Shown: positions 34,046 through 42,785, numbered from the stretch's first letter. The stretch is DNA of 64,000 bases from Streptomyces cathayae (GCF_029760955.1 NZ_CP121682.1:1488001-1552000); one strand, 5' to 3'. Notes: generated by a model from the letters alone, not told the origin. Made by a program: numbers and translations.

Positions 34046-34663
34046 ATGAGCGTGGAACCGTACGGCGCGGACGAGGAGTCGGCGGCCGTTCTGCGGACCG
34101 TCGGGCGGGTCATCAAGATGTGCCGGGAGCGGGAGGGCATGACCCAGGCCGGTCTCGGGACGGCCATCAGGTACAGCGAGGAGCAGGTGTCGTCCGTCGA
34201 GCGCGGACGACGGGCGCCGACGGAGTCCTTCCTCGATGCGGCGGACCGGGTGCTGGACGCGGGCGACCTGATCTCGGGGCTGAAGAATGATGTGGAGAAG
34301 GCCCGGTTCCCGAAGAAAGTACGGGACTTGGCCGAGCTGGAGGCGGAGGCCGTGGAGATCTGCGCCTACGACAACTCCGTGGTGAATGGGCTGTTGCAGA
34401 CCGAGGAGTACCTGCGGGCAGTGTTCGGGTCCCGGCGGCCGGCCTTCTCCGAGGACGAGGTGGACCGACTCGTCACCGCCAGACCTTCGCCCCCCCCCAG
34501 CAGTGGGCCGCCTTCCTGCCGTACGCCTCCGGACGCCGATGACCCGACCACCTCCGCATCCTCACGCCCCCACGCGGAGGACCTGGGGGCGGCGATCGGT
34601 CGCATCGGCGGCCTTCCCGTACGGTCCGGCCGGGTCGGTGGCGGTGAGACCCCTCCCCCCTGA
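34046..34663 (+). pseudogene. 3'-truncated Xre regulator (DUF5753 type) fused to foreign 3' end
   Basis: The ORF of 205 codons starts with ATG at 34046 (GGAGGTG upstream). Residues 1-75 form an Xre HTH (VIKMCREREGMTQAGLGTAI, YSEEQVSSVERGRRAP). The start of the DUF5753 domain follows (VEICAYDNSVVNGLLQTEEY) but breaks off after RLVTAR near residue 147; intact members run about 130 residues longer. The last ~55 codons are low-complexity and cover a piece homologous to the end of the aminotransferase gene at 30926, in the wrong frame. The truncated protein keeps its DNA-binding domain and might still be expressed. Confidence 0.7.
34543..34611 (+). repeat. Displaced copy of the aminotransferase 3' end
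   Basis: This stretch aligns with 32039-32109 over about 70 bp with a 2-base deletion and a few substitutions. Shared blocks are CACGCGGAGGACCTG and GGCGGCGATCGG. It is the 3' coding end (DHFRILTLPHAEDL) of the aminotransferase, or of a close paralogue, placed 2.5 kb downstream in direct orientation. Confidence 0.75.
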
Positions 34664-34667
34664 CGAG

Positions 34668-34699
34668 GACGCCCCGCCTCCTGCTGGAGACGGGGCGTC
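34668..34699. terminator. Convergent bidirectional terminator
   Basis: GACGCCCCGCCTCC (34668-34681), loop TGCT, GGAGACGGGGCGTC (34686-34699): a 14-bp stem with one mismatch, filling the gap between the converging Xre remnant and MFS genes. Confidence 0.75.
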
Positions 34700-34718
34700 G
34701 CGCTCGGCGGCGGGGGCG

Positions 34719-36041
34719 TCAGGCCCGGCGGTGGGGGATGGCGAGGAGGGCCGCGGCGCTCAGGGCGGCGGCTGCGGCGAAGACGTAGAAGACCGTGGTC
34801 GGGCCGAGAGAGGCCGTCAGGATCCAGCCGCCGAGCAGGGGGGCCACGATCGCGCCGGCGCGCCCGAAGCCCGAGACGTAGCCGAGTGCCGTGGCCCGGA
34901 TCGAGGCCGGGTAGCTGGACGCCACCCAGTCGTTGAGCACGGTCAGGGACGAATGGGCACCGACACCGGCGAGCGCGGTCAGGCAGAGGACGACGGCGGT
35001 GTTGCCGCCCAGCGACAGGCCGACGACGGCGACCGAGGAGAGCGCCGCGCTGCCGATGGTGACGAAGCGCGGGCCGATCCGGTCGGCGACGGCGGCGATG
35101 GCGAACGAGCCGATCACGGCACCCAGATTGAGCACGAGCGTGAACTGCAGCGCCGAGCCGAGCGGGTAGTCCATCTCGCGCATCAGCTGGGTCAGCCAGG
35201 TGTTCAGGCCGTACCAGGCCAGGAGCACCGCGAAGTTGGCGACGACGAACAGCACGGTGGTGCGGGCGCGGCCGTCCGACAGCACGGAGCGGGCCGGGGA
35301 GAGGGGCTTCGCCTCGGCCGTCGGAGCGCCGGGCTCAAGGCCGTCGGCGGACGCCGTCGAGGACGTGGCCCGGGGGGCGGGGGCGTCGGCCGCTCCGGGC
35401 CGCGAGTCCGGCAGCAGGGCGTACACGCCGACGAACACCAGCGTCGACAGCGCCGCACCGACACCGAACAGACCGCGCCAGCCGAGGGACTCGCCCCACG
35501 CGGCGGCGGTGAGCGCGGCGAGCACGCCGCCGACCGGAACGCCCGCGAGGACGATGGTCGCCACCAGCGCGGAGCGGCCGCGCGGCGCGTACTCCTTCGC
35601 GAGGGCCACGCAGGACGGCATCACACCGCCCATGCCGATACCGGCGAGCAGCCGGAAGAGACCGAACTGCCAGGGCGTGGCGGCCATGGCACAGCCGACG
35701 GTGAACAGGGTGAAGATCACTCCCGACGCCAGCACGAGCCGACGCCTGCCGAGACGGTCGGCGAGCGGCCCGCAGACGACGGCGCCGATGAGCATGCCCA
35801 GATAGACGAGGCTGCCGAGAGTTCCGGCGAGGGACTTGCTGAGACCCAGATTCGCGTCGGCGAGCATCGACGGCATCGCCACGCCGTAGACGATGAGGTC
35901 GAACCCCTCGACCGTGATCGCCGCCGCACACAGGGCGACGACCGCACGGGTCAGGGCGCGGGTGCGCCGGTCCGTCGGGTCCGGAGCGGAGGGCCGGGCG
36001 GAAGCGCGGGCGGGAGCGGGGGCTTGAACATCAGTGGTCAT
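34719..36041 (-). CDS. MFS permease, aromatic acid:proton symporter-like (AAHS)
   Basis: 440 aa, about 12 membrane segments. Motifs EGFDLIVYGVAMPSML (TM1 with the Asp-containing DGFDxxxxG-like signature), GPLADRLGRRRLVL (loop 2-3) and a central loop of about 45 residues (PDSRPGAADAPAPRATSS) are typical of PcaK/BenK/MhpT-type carriers. ATG at 36041 follows AGGACG. It is transcribed in the same direction as an IclR regulator lying upstream, a common pairing for aromatic acid uptake. No catabolic enzyme gene adjoins it. Confidence 0.88.
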   Translation of the reverse strand: MTTDVQAPAPARASARPSAPDPTDRRTRALTRAVVALCAAAITVEGFDLIVYGVAMPSMLADANLGLSKSLAGTLGSLVYLGMLIGAVVCGPLADRLGRRRLVLASGVIFTLFTVGCAMAATPWQFGLFRLLAGIGMGGVMPSCVALAKEYAPRGRSALVATIVLAGVPVGGVLAALTAAAWGESLGWRGLFGVGAALSTLVFVGVYALLPDSRPGAADAPAPRATSSTASADGLEPGAPTAEAKPLSPARSVLSDGRARTTVLFVVANFAVLLAWYGLNTWLTQLMREMDYPLGSALQFTLVLNLGAVIGSFAIAAVADRIGPRFVTIGSAALSSVAVVGLSLGGNTAVVLCLTALAGVGAHSSLTVLNDWVASSYPASIRATALGYVSGFGRAGAIVAPLLGGWILTASLGPTTVFYVFAAAAALSAAALLAIPHRRA

Positions 36042-36222
36042 GCGGCCACGTCCTGTCGCGGAGAGGTGGGGGGGCAGGGAGCCGGGCGGGCCGCGAGGCG
36101 GAGCACCGACACGGTGGGCGGCTCCGCAGACCCCGGCGTCTTCCCGGCGACAAGCAGATGACCCATCGGTGACCAGCATGGAAGCAGCTCTGTTGCGCAG
36201 AGAGCAATGAAAATGTCCAGCA

Positions 36223-36239
36223 GTTCCGCTCTGCGGTAC
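36223..36239. promoter_or_regulatory. Candidate IclR operator before the MFS gene
   Basis: GTTCCGC-TCT-GCGGTAC is a near-perfect dyad (one mismatch per arm pair) about 180 nt before the MFS start. CTCTG-TTGCG-CAGAG lies next to it (about 36189-36203). Size and position fit an IclR-type site. Confidence 0.4.
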
Positions 36240-36310
36240 AGGGGGGAGCATTTCTTTGCGCTACGGGCCTGCCGTCGTACCATGCGCTCCCCCGCATCGG
36301 CCGTGTGCGG

Positions 36311-36345
36311 CCACCGGGCACCGGCCACCGGCCACCGGCCACCGG
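36311..36345. repeat. Five tandem 7-nt units after the IclR gene
   Basis: CCACCGG, GCACCGG, then CCACCGG three times, ending one base before the minus-strand IclR stop codon. Simple-sequence repeat. Confidence 0.75.
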
Positions 36346-36346
36346 C

Positions 36347-37138
36347 TCAGAGTGCCGCCTCCATGCGGCGCACCGCCTCCCCGAGCACAGCGGCCGCATC
36401 GCCGAGGCGGGCGCGGGTGAAGCGCAGCGAAGGGGCCGAGACGATCATCGCCGCCACGGCGCGGCCGCCCGGCTCCCGCACGGCGGCGCCCACCGCGGAG
36501 ATGCCGCGCTCGGTACCCCCGATATTGACGGCGTAGCCCCGCCTGCGGACGGTCGCGAGGGTGCGGTGCAGTGTCTCGGGGTCGGTGTCCGCCTGCGCCG
36601 CGTGGCGGGTGCCGTAGATGTCGGCGAGCTCGGAGACGCCCAGGTCGGCGAGGAGCGCCTTGCCGCCGGCGGAGAGGTGCGCGGGCAGACTCACGCCCGC
36701 GCGGCTGCCGACGCGCAGTGCGTGCGTTCCCTCGATGCTGTGCAGGATGCGCGCCTCGGCCCCGGCCCGGACCGCCAGGTGCACCGTCTCGCCGAGCCGG
36801 CTGTTGAGCCACAGCAGGTGCGGCCTGGCGGTCTCCACCAGGTCGTACTCGGAGCGCTGGGACATCCCCAGGCGGTAGAGGGTGGGGCCGGGCCGGTACA
36901 CCTTGTCGGCACCCTGCACCGCGAAGCCGCGTCCGCGCAGGGTGGAGAGCAGACGGTGGGCCGTGGAGCGGGCCACGCCCAGCTCGTCGGCGGCCTCGCT
37001 CAGCCGCACGCGCCCCTGGGCGCGGAGCAGGAGCAGCAGGGAGAGGGCGTTCTCCACGGATTCCAGGCCCTGCGCGGGTTTGCCGCCCGCGCTCCGTGGT
37101 TCCGCTCCGGGCTGCGACGTACGATCTGAGTTCTCCAC
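36347..37138 (-). CDS. IclR-family transcriptional regulator
   Basis: 263 aa from GTG at 37138. N-terminal winged helix (ALSLLLLLRAQGRVRLSEAA, ARSTAHRLLSTLRGRGF) and an IclR effector domain (ETVHLAVRAGAEARILHSIE, LPAHLSAGGKALLADLG, RGYAVNIGGTERGISAVGAA). A TAGAAT box ends 6 nt before the GTG and no ribosome site is visible, so a leaderless transcript is likely. It probably regulates the MFS permease downstream in response to an aromatic acid. Confidence 0.88.
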   Translation of the reverse strand: MENSDRTSQPGAEPRSAGGKPAQGLESVENALSLLLLLRAQGRVRLSEAADELGVARSTAHRLLSTLRGRGFAVQGADKVYRPGPTLYRLGMSQRSEYDLVETARPHLLWLNSRLGETVHLAVRAGAEARILHSIEGTHALRVGSRAGVSLPAHLSAGGKALLADLGVSELADIYGTRHAAQADTDPETLHRTLATVRRRGYAVNIGGTERGISAVGAAVREPGGRAVAAMIVSAPSLRFTRARLGDAAAVLGEAVRRMEAAL

Positions 37139-37274
37139 AGCGGAATTCTACGGCCTGCTCGTGGAGCGGCACGCATCGCGCCGACGCTCCGGACGCCGGG
37201 GGTGTCAGTGCCCGGTCGTAGTCTTCGAGAGATCGAGAAGGGCCGGTCGGCCGGACGGGGATCGGGGGGCTGGG

Positions 37275-37907
37275 GTGGCGAGAGCGTTGAGTGCGGGGCT
37301 GCGGCGGGTCGTCGAGGACGCCGATCCCGTGACCGGGCGCCTGAAGGGGACGGAGGCGCAGCTTGCCGCGCTGGTGAGGCGCGGGCTCGCCTTCCGGCAT
37401 CCGCGGTCACCGCACCACCACTTCCTGACCCCCGCGGGGCATCGGGCACGGGACACGGAAGCGGAGCCCGCACCCGCACCCGCACCCGAGCCCGCCGCCA
37501 CCGGGGTGTTCGCCGCGCGGACCGGTGGTGAGGCCACGGTTCCCGGGACCGGGTCGGCCCGCCTCCGGGAGGTGCGCGGTGCCTGGCAGGGCCTGCTGGA
37601 GCTGCGCAGGATGACCAACCCCGACGGTGCCGTCGACCGGCCGTGCGGCTGGGAGCGCGCGCATCTGGTGCAGGCCGCCGCGCTCGCCCTGGAGGCCGCC
37701 GGACACGATCCGGCCGTCGGGGACGCCGAGGGCGGCTACCGGGTGCGGGAGACCCCGCAGCCGGAGGCGGTCGCCGTGCACGAACCGGACGGTGCGGCGC
37801 TGCGGGCCTGCGCCGGCACGCTCGAGCGGGCCGGCTGGCAGGTCGGGGAGTACACGGAGCCGAGGACGCGGGCACGGTATCTGCTGGCCTCCCCGCGCCG
37901 GGTGTGA
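37275..37907 (+). CDS. Conserved hypothetical protein
   Basis: 210 aa from GTG at 37275. Residues 1-60 look like a small winged-helix-like segment (EAQLAALVRRGLAFRHPRSP), followed by an Ala/Pro/Glu linker. A C-terminal domain (about 120-205) begins CGWERAHLVQAAALALEAAG and contains paired strands (GYRVRETPQPEAVAVHEP). No catalytic motif is apparent. It is followed in the same direction by a thioesterase 57 bp later. Confidence 0.6.
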   Translation: MARALSAGLRRVVEDADPVTGRLKGTEAQLAALVRRGLAFRHPRSPHHHFLTPAGHRARDTEAEPAPAPAPEPAATGVFAARTGGEATVPGTGSARLREVRGAWQGLLELRRMTNPDGAVDRPCGWERAHLVQAAALALEAAGHDPAVGDAEGGYRVRETPQPEAVAVHEPDGAALRACAGTLERAGWQVGEYTEPRTRARYLLASPRRV

Positions 37908-37964
37908 GGGGCGTGCCAGGATCGGTGGTCAGGGCAACGAACCGAGCAGGCTGAAGGGGAAGCA

Positions 37965-38387
37965 GTGAGCGAGCCGTTTTCCGTCCGGGTGACCGTGCGC
38001 GGATACGAGACCGATGTGCAGGGCCACCTCAACCAGGCCGTGTACCTCAACTACGCGGAGCACGCGCGCTGGTCGCTGCTCCAGGAGGCCGGGATCACGC
38101 AGTCCGGTCTCCTCGGGCAGGGGGTGGGACCGGTCGCCCTGGAGACCACCATCCGCTACCGGCGGGAGCTGCTCGCGGGTGACGAGGTCGACGTGAGCTG
38201 CGCCTTCACCTGGGGCACCGGCAAGACGTTCCGCATCGAGCAGATCATCACCAAGGCGGACGGCACGGTCGCCGCCGAGATCACGGCGGTCGGCGGCGTC
38301 CTGGACCTCAAGGAACGCACACTGGTGCCGAGCCCGCAGGACGTCTTCCGGAAACTGGCCGAGGACCCGGGCATGTTCGGGCTGTAG
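37965..38387 (+). CDS. 4HBT-type acyl-CoA thioesterase
   Basis: 140 aa from GTG at 37965, with GAAGGGGAAG as ribosome site. Single hotdog domain: VRGYETDVQGHLNQAVYLNY (Asp and the HxNN-like loop of the 4-hydroxybenzoyl-CoA thioesterase family), then ARWSLLQEAGI and VALETTIRYRRELLAGDEVD. It hydrolyses an acyl- or aryl-CoA thioester in the cytoplasm. Substrate not inferable. Confidence 0.85.
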   Translation: MSEPFSVRVTVRGYETDVQGHLNQAVYLNYAEHARWSLLQEAGITQSGLLGQGVGPVALETTIRYRRELLAGDEVDVSCAFTWGTGKTFRIEQIITKADGTVAAEITAVGGVLDLKERTLVPSPQDVFRKLAEDPGMFGL

Positions 38388-38697
38388 GACGGCGCAGACA
38401 CACGGGGCGGGATCCCGCTCGCCCCGAGCATCCGGCCGCCGCGCTCGGGCCGCTTTCGCCCTCACCGCGTTTTCACGGCGTGAAAGTTTCCGTCATCAGG
38501 ACGGCGATTCCCCAGGCCGTCCGAACCTCCAGAGGACCAGACCTCCAGAGGAGGCCGCGAGGGCTTTACACGCGTAGACCCCCATGCCTAACTGATGACG
38601 CGCGCACGTCAAAGTACGGAACAGCACGGCTCTGCCCAGGTGGCACCGGCCGAGGTCACCTCCTGCTCTCATCCCCACATGCGTACCGGAGGCAGTC
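38388..38697. other. Region upstream of the lysozyme gene with small repeats
   Basis: 310 bp without a gene. It contains a perfect dyad TTTCAC-GGC-GTGAAA (38471-38485) and an 11-bp direct repeat CCTCCAGAGGA at 38526 and 38542 (16-bp period). I looked for a cell-wall-gene riboswitch and could not recognise one. Confidence 0.5.
38471..38485. promoter_or_regulatory. Dyad TTTCAC-GGC-GTGAAA
   Basis: Perfect 6-bp inverted repeat with a 3-bp centre, about 215 nt before the lysozyme start. Possible operator or the end hairpin of the thioesterase transcript. Confidence 0.35.
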
Positions 38698-39582
38698 ATG
38701 TTCTCGTTCCCCAGCCGTTCGACCGGCACCCGCAGACGGGCGGCCACGGCGCTCGGCGTCCTCGTCTCGACTCTCGCACTGACGGCGACCACCGCGGCCG
38801 GCGCCGCCGCCGCGCCCCAGCCCGGCAAGGACCGCGTCAAGGTCGAGCCGGGCCAGGCGTACATGGGCGTGGGCGCCCAGGTCCACGGCGACGCCCCGGC
38901 GGAACCGCCGTCGATGGGCGTCATGGCCCCGACCGACGGCGTCCAGGGCATCGACGTCTCGCACTGGCAGGGCGCCATCAACTGGACCTCGGTGCGGGGC
39001 TCCGGCATCCAGTTCGCCTGGATCAAGGCGACCGAGGGCACCAGCTACAAGGACGCGCGGTTCAACACCAACTACCCGGCCGCACACGGCGCCGGCGTGA
39101 TCCGCGGCGCGTACCACTTCGCGCTCCCGAACGTCTCCAACGGCGCGACCCAGGCGAACTACTTCGCCTCCAGCGGCGGCGGCTGGTCACGCGACAACCT
39201 GACCCTGCCGGGCGTCCTGGACATCGAGCACAACCCGTACGGGGCCATGTGCTACGGCCTGTCCACCACGCAGATGCGCACCTGGATCAACGACTTCTAC
39301 ACCACCTACAAGTCCCGCACCGGCCGGGACGCGGTGATCTACACGACGTCCGGCTGGTGGAACACCTGCACCGGCAACTGGACCGGCATGTACAGCAAGA
39401 GCCCGCTGTGGGTGGCGCACTGGACCTCGGCGTCCTCCCCGACCATCCCGAGCGGTTTCCCGACCTGGACGGTGTGGCAGTACACCAGCACCGGCTCGGT
39501 CGGCGGCGTCGCCGGCACCGTGGACCGCAACCAGTTCAACGGATCCCGCGACCGGCTCCTGGCCCTCGCCAACAACACGTAA
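38698..39582 (+). CDS. Secreted GH25 muramidase (lysozyme M1 type)
   Basis: 294 aa. Signal peptide (RRRAATALGVLVSTLALTAT, cleavage near AAAAAP), a short propeptide-like region, then a GH25 domain: GIDVSHWQGAINW (catalytic Asp), AWIKATEGTSYKD, IRGAYHFALP, GVLDIEHNPYG (catalytic Glu) and a C-terminal WQYTSTGSVGGVAGTVDRNQ. It cleaves the glycan strand of peptidoglycan, including O-acetylated forms in this family. It is followed by another exported wall hydrolase in the same direction. Confidence 0.92.
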   Translation: MFSFPSRSTGTRRRAATALGVLVSTLALTATTAAGAAAAPQPGKDRVKVEPGQAYMGVGAQVHGDAPAEPPSMGVMAPTDGVQGIDVSHWQGAINWTSVRGSGIQFAWIKATEGTSYKDARFNTNYPAAHGAGVIRGAYHFALPNVSNGATQANYFASSGGGWSRDNLTLPGVLDIEHNPYGAMCYGLSTTQMRTWINDFYTTYKSRTGRDAVIYTTSGWWNTCTGNWTGMYSKSPLWVAHWTSASSPTIPSGFPTWTVWQYTSTGSVGGVAGTVDRNQFNGSRDRLLALANNT

Positions 39583-39644
39583 CCGGCACCCGCTCCGGCA
39601 CCGGCAGGACCCCCTCCTCGCCGCTCCCCCGGCACGCGCTCACG

Positions 39645-39680
39645 CGGTGGAGCCGACGGCCTACCCCGTCGGCTCCACCG
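39645..39680 (+). terminator. Terminator after the lysozyme gene
   Basis: GGTGGAGCCGACGG (39646-39659), loop CCTACC, CCGTCGGCTCCACC (39666-39679), with an extra outer C-G pair. A 15-bp perfect stem followed by TCTCC. Confidence 0.8.
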
Positions 39681-39720
39681 TCTCCCCCCCCCACCGTCTC
39701 TCCCCCCACCGTCTCCCCCG
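39676..39720. repeat. Three tandem CACCGTCTC-C-run units
   Basis: Units start at 39676, 39692 and 39707 and have the form CACCGTCTC(T)CCCCC. The first overlaps the terminator arm and the last reaches the amidase ribosome site. Confidence 0.6.
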
Positions 39721-39730
39721 AGGAGCGATC

Positions 39731-40411
39731 GTGAACGCCGAGAACGCGCTCCGGCGCCGTCTCCTGCTCGCCGGTGCGGCCGGCCTGACCGCCGCCACCG
39801 CCACCGCCCTCCCGGGCACCGCTCAGGCACAGAGCTCCGCCCGCGCGAAGGCCGCCGACCCCGTCGAGCCGGACATCGACAACACCCGTGCCTGGGGCGC
39901 CCGTTCACCGCGCGGAAGCATCAGCCGGCTGTCGTACCGGCCGAGCCGGATCATCGTCCACCACACGGTGAGCGCCAACACCTCCGACTTCTCCCGCACC
40001 CAGGCCCACTCCCACGCCCACTGGGTCCAGGACCTGCACATGGACAAGAACGGCTGGGTCGACACCGGCTACCACTTCCTGGTCAGCCGGGGCGGCTGGA
40101 TCACCGAGGGGCGGCACGGCAGCCTCCAGGCCCTCACCACAGGGAGCGGTTTCGTCCTCGGCGCCCACACCTCCGGGCAGAACGACCAGGCCGTCGGGAT
40201 CGCCAACGAGGGCTCCTACCACGCGGGCGCCACACCTCCGCGGGCGCAGTGGGAGGTGCTGGTCACCCTGTGCGCGTACACCTGCGCGCGCTACGGCATC
40301 CCCGCCACGCGGCTCTACGGCCACAAGGACTACGGCGACACCCTCTGCCCCGGGGTGTTCCACGACATGCTGCCCCGGCTGCGCGACGAGGTCGGGGCGG
40401 CTCTGGCGTAG
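39731..40411 (+). CDS. Exported N-acetylmuramoyl-L-alanine amidase (PGRP/Amidase_2 type)
   Basis: 226 aa from GTG at 39731, with GAGGAGCG upstream. The N-terminus LRRRLLLAGAAGLTAATATA resembles a Tat or Sec signal. The PGRP-like domain shows WGARSPRG, IIVHHTVSAN (zinc His), GYHFLVSRGGWITEGR, GIANEGSYH and LYGHKDYGDTLCPG (second His and Cys ligand). It cleaves the lactyl-peptide amide bond of peptidoglycan. Together with the preceding muramidase it forms a wall-remodelling pair, though separated by a terminator. Confidence 0.9.
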   Translation: MNAENALRRRLLLAGAAGLTAATATALPGTAQAQSSARAKAADPVEPDIDNTRAWGARSPRGSISRLSYRPSRIIVHHTVSANTSDFSRTQAHSHAHWVQDLHMDKNGWVDTGYHFLVSRGGWITEGRHGSLQALTTGSGFVLGAHTSGQNDQAVGIANEGSYHAGATPPRAQWEVLVTLCAYTCARYGIPATRLYGHKDYGDTLCPGVFHDMLPRLRDEVGAALA

Positions 40412-40426
40412 CCGCCCCGAAGGCGG
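40412..40426. terminator. Bidirectional mini-terminator
   Basis: CCGCC-CCGAA-GGCGG fills exactly the 15-bp gap between the converging amidase and deaminase genes. Confidence 0.5.
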
Positions 40427-41836
40427 TCAGGCCCGGTCGGTGATCCGGGCCAGTCGCCGGGCCTGTGCGCGGGTGGAGCGGGCGATCTCGTCCTCGTCGG
40501 CCGTGCGGAGCCGACCGTCCTCCACGATCTGACGGCCGTTCACGAACGACGCGGTGACCGGGGCCGCCGCGCCGAGGACCAGCGCGGCCACCGGGTCGGC
40601 GATGGAGGAGTGGGCGAGGGTGTCCATCCGCCACAGCACCAGGTCGGCGAGCTTGCCCGGCTCCAGCGAGCCGATCTCGGCGGTACGGCCCAGCACTCGG
40701 GCGCCTCCGTAGGTGCCCAGGCGCAGCGCCTGACGGGCCGTCAGGGCCGTTTCGCGGTGCGGGCCGAGGCGGCCCACGAGCAGCGCGTTGCGCAGTTCGG
40801 TGTGCAGTTCCCCGGCCTCGTTGGACGCCGTGCCGTCCACGCCGAGGCCGACCGGGACGCCGGCCGCCAGCAGGTCGGGGACGCGTGCGATGCCCGCGGC
40901 GAGGCGGGCGTTGGAGGAGGGGCAGTGGGCGACGCCCGTGCCCGTACGGGCGAAGGCGGCGATGTCGGAGTCGTTCATGTGGACGCAGTGCGCCATCCAC
41001 ACGTCCTCGCCGAGCCAGCCGGTGGACTCGAAGTAGTCGGTCGGGCCCATGCCGAACTGCTCGTGGCAGAACTTCTCCTCCTCCACCGTCTCCGAGCCGT
41101 GGGTGTGCAGGCGTACGCCGAGTTCGCGGGCCGACTCGGCTGACCGCCGCATCAGTTCGGTGGAGACGGAGAACGGTGAGCAGGGTGCGACGGCGACCTG
41201 GGTCATGGCGCCGAAGGAGGTGTCGTGGTGCCGGCGGACGGTGTCCTCGGTCGCGGCGAGGGCGCCCTCCAGGGTCTCCACGGCGAAGTCCGGGGGCAGT
41301 CCGCCGTCCTTCTCGCCGAGGTCCATGGAGCCGCGGGCGAGGGTGAAGCGCACCCCCAGGTCACGGGCGGCGCGGACGAGGGTGCCGGACAGGTCGCCGG
41401 TGCCCCGCGGGAAGACGTAGTGGTGGTCCGCGGCGGTGGTGACGCCGCCGCGGGCCATCATCGCGAGGGACCCCCGGGCCGCCGCGTCCACCATCGGCTC
41501 GTCGATGCGCGCCCAGGTCGGGTAGAGCGCGACGAGCCAGTCGAACAGGTTGTGGTCGGTGGCCAGGCCCCGGGTGAGCCACTGGTAGAAGTGGTGGTGG
41601 GTGTTGACCAGGCCGGGGGTCGCCAGGTGCCCGGTGGCGTCGATACGGCGGACGACATTCTCCAGGCCCTCGGGCGCCCGGCCCGCGCCGAGGGACTCGA
41701 TGCGGTGGCCGGCGAGGACGAGGTGCCCACAGGCGTACTCGGTGTCCTGCGCGTCGACGGTCGCGATCGCGCAGTTCTCGATGACGACGCGTTCGGTGAC
41801 CGCGCGTTCGGTGGTGCTGCGCTGGGCTGTTGCCAT
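40427..41836 (-). CDS. Amidohydrolase, likely 8-oxoguanine deaminase
   Basis: 469 aa; ATG at 41836 after GAAGGGACG. Amidohydrolase metal ligands: VNTHHHFYQWLTRGL near residue 80, LHTHGSETVEEEKF, MAHCVHMNDSD and GLGVDGTASNEAG. This pattern follows the 8-oxoguanine deaminase / cytosine-deaminase-like clade, whose product is uric acid (from 8-oxoguanine). It is last in the urate operon, so it would feed urate to the uricase encoded just upstream. Confidence 0.85.
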   Translation of the reverse strand: MATAQRSTTERAVTERVVIENCAIATVDAQDTEYACGHLVLAGHRIESLGAGRAPEGLENVVRRIDATGHLATPGLVNTHHHFYQWLTRGLATDHNLFDWLVALYPTWARIDEPMVDAAARGSLAMMARGGVTTAADHHYVFPRGTGDLSGTLVRAARDLGVRFTLARGSMDLGEKDGGLPPDFAVETLEGALAATEDTVRRHHDTSFGAMTQVAVAPCSPFSVSTELMRRSAESARELGVRLHTHGSETVEEEKFCHEQFGMGPTDYFESTGWLGEDVWMAHCVHMNDSDIAAFARTGTGVAHCPSSNARLAAGIARVPDLLAAGVPVGLGVDGTASNEAGELHTELRNALLVGRLGPHRETALTARQALRLGTYGGARVLGRTAEIGSLEPGKLADLVLWRMDTLAHSSIADPVAALVLGAAAPVTASFVNGRQIVEDGRLRTADEDEIARSTRAQARRLARITDRA

Positions 41837-41854
41837 GGTTCGTCCCTTCTGCCC

Positions 41855-42781
41855 TCAGAGGTTGGTGAGGTCCGCCGGTATCAGCGCCTCACAGCCGTTC
41901 CGCAGGATCGTGGCCTCTATCAGACCGTAGGGGCGGTCGGCGGCGAGGTAGACGGCTCCGTCCTCGCCGTCGTTCTCGAGGCCGAAGGGTTCCAGGTCCA
42001 CCTGGAAGTGGTGGCGGTTGGGGAGGGAGAGGCGGACCTCGGCTATCTCGTCGCGGTGGTCGATGATCCGCGCGCCCATCCGGTACATCGTCTGCTGCAG
42101 GGACAGGGAGTAGGTCTCGGCGAAGGCCTGGAGCAGGTGCTGCTTCGTCCGCTCGTAGGAGGTCTCCCAGTCGGGCATCGGCTGCCGGTCGTCGGTCCAG
42201 TGGAACCGCCAGCGGGCGGCGACCGAGGTGGCGAGGACACGGCCGCGGGTCTCCTGCAGCGTCGTGTACCTGTCCTTGACGTAGCCCCGGAACTCGGAGT
42301 CGGTGGAGTTCAGCACCGTCAGGTCCTTCAGGCCCGAGACGACCTCCCACCGCTCGCCGTCGTAGGTGACCTGCGCCAGCCGGGTCTCCTGGCCCCTGCG
42401 GACGAAGGAGTGCTCGCCCTCGTGGGCGTCGGAGGTGGCGATCCGCTCCCAGGCGTACTCCTCGACGCGGATGCGGGCCCGGTGGACGGGCTCCTGGGAG
42501 GTGACGAAGTGCCGGGCGAGGTGGATGCCGAACTGCTCGGCGGACTCGATGCCGTGCTCCTTGGCGAAGGCGAACACGGTGTTCTTGGTGGTGTCGGTCG
42601 GCAGGACGTTGGCGTTGGAGCCGGAGTAGTGGACCTCCTCCATGTCGCCGGACAGGGCGACGGAGACGTTCAGGTCCTTGATGTGGTGGGTGGCGCCGTT
42701 CCGCGTGATCCTGACGACCCGGTTCTCGGCCTTGCCGTACTGGTTCTGGCCCAGGACCGCGGGGCGGGAGGTGTCGGTCAT
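41855..42781 (-). CDS. Uricase (urate oxidase)
   Basis: 308 aa. Factor-independent urate oxidase features: LGQNQYGKAENRVVRITRNG at the N-terminus, the LPTDTTKNTVFAFAKEHGIE segment with the active-site Thr, FVRRGQETRLAQVTYDG, and PNRHHFQVDLEPFG near the C-terminus. It oxidises urate to 5-hydroxyisourate, the substrate of the gene transcribed just before it (4-nt gap). Confidence 0.95.
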   Translation of the reverse strand: MTDTSRPAVLGQNQYGKAENRVVRITRNGATHHIKDLNVSVALSGDMEEVHYSGSNANVLPTDTTKNTVFAFAKEHGIESAEQFGIHLARHFVTSQEPVHRARIRVEEYAWERIATSDAHEGEHSFVRRGQETRLAQVTYDGERWEVVSGLKDLTVLNSTDSEFRGYVKDRYTTLQETRGRVLATSVAARWRFHWTDDRQPMPDWETSYERTKQHLLQAFAETYSLSLQQTMYRMGARIIDHRDEIAEVRLSLPNRHHFQVDLEPFGLENDGEDGAVYLAADRPYGLIEATILRNGCEALIPADLTNL

Positions 42782-42785
42782 CTCG

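Larger units (their letters stand above)
36042..36346. other. IclR-MFS spacer with candidate operator
   Basis: No gene. It holds the MFS promoter region with the imperfect dyads listed separately, and five tandem 7-mers at the IclR end. Confidence 0.55.

Noticed and set aside
34500..34663. Genuine C-terminal domain of the Xre protein
   Set aside because: The codons are a run of Pro/Ser and then an out-of-frame copy of the aminotransferase end.
38388..38697. ydaO-type riboswitch before the lysozyme gene
   Set aside because: The conserved core could not be recognised; only a short dyad and a direct repeat are present.
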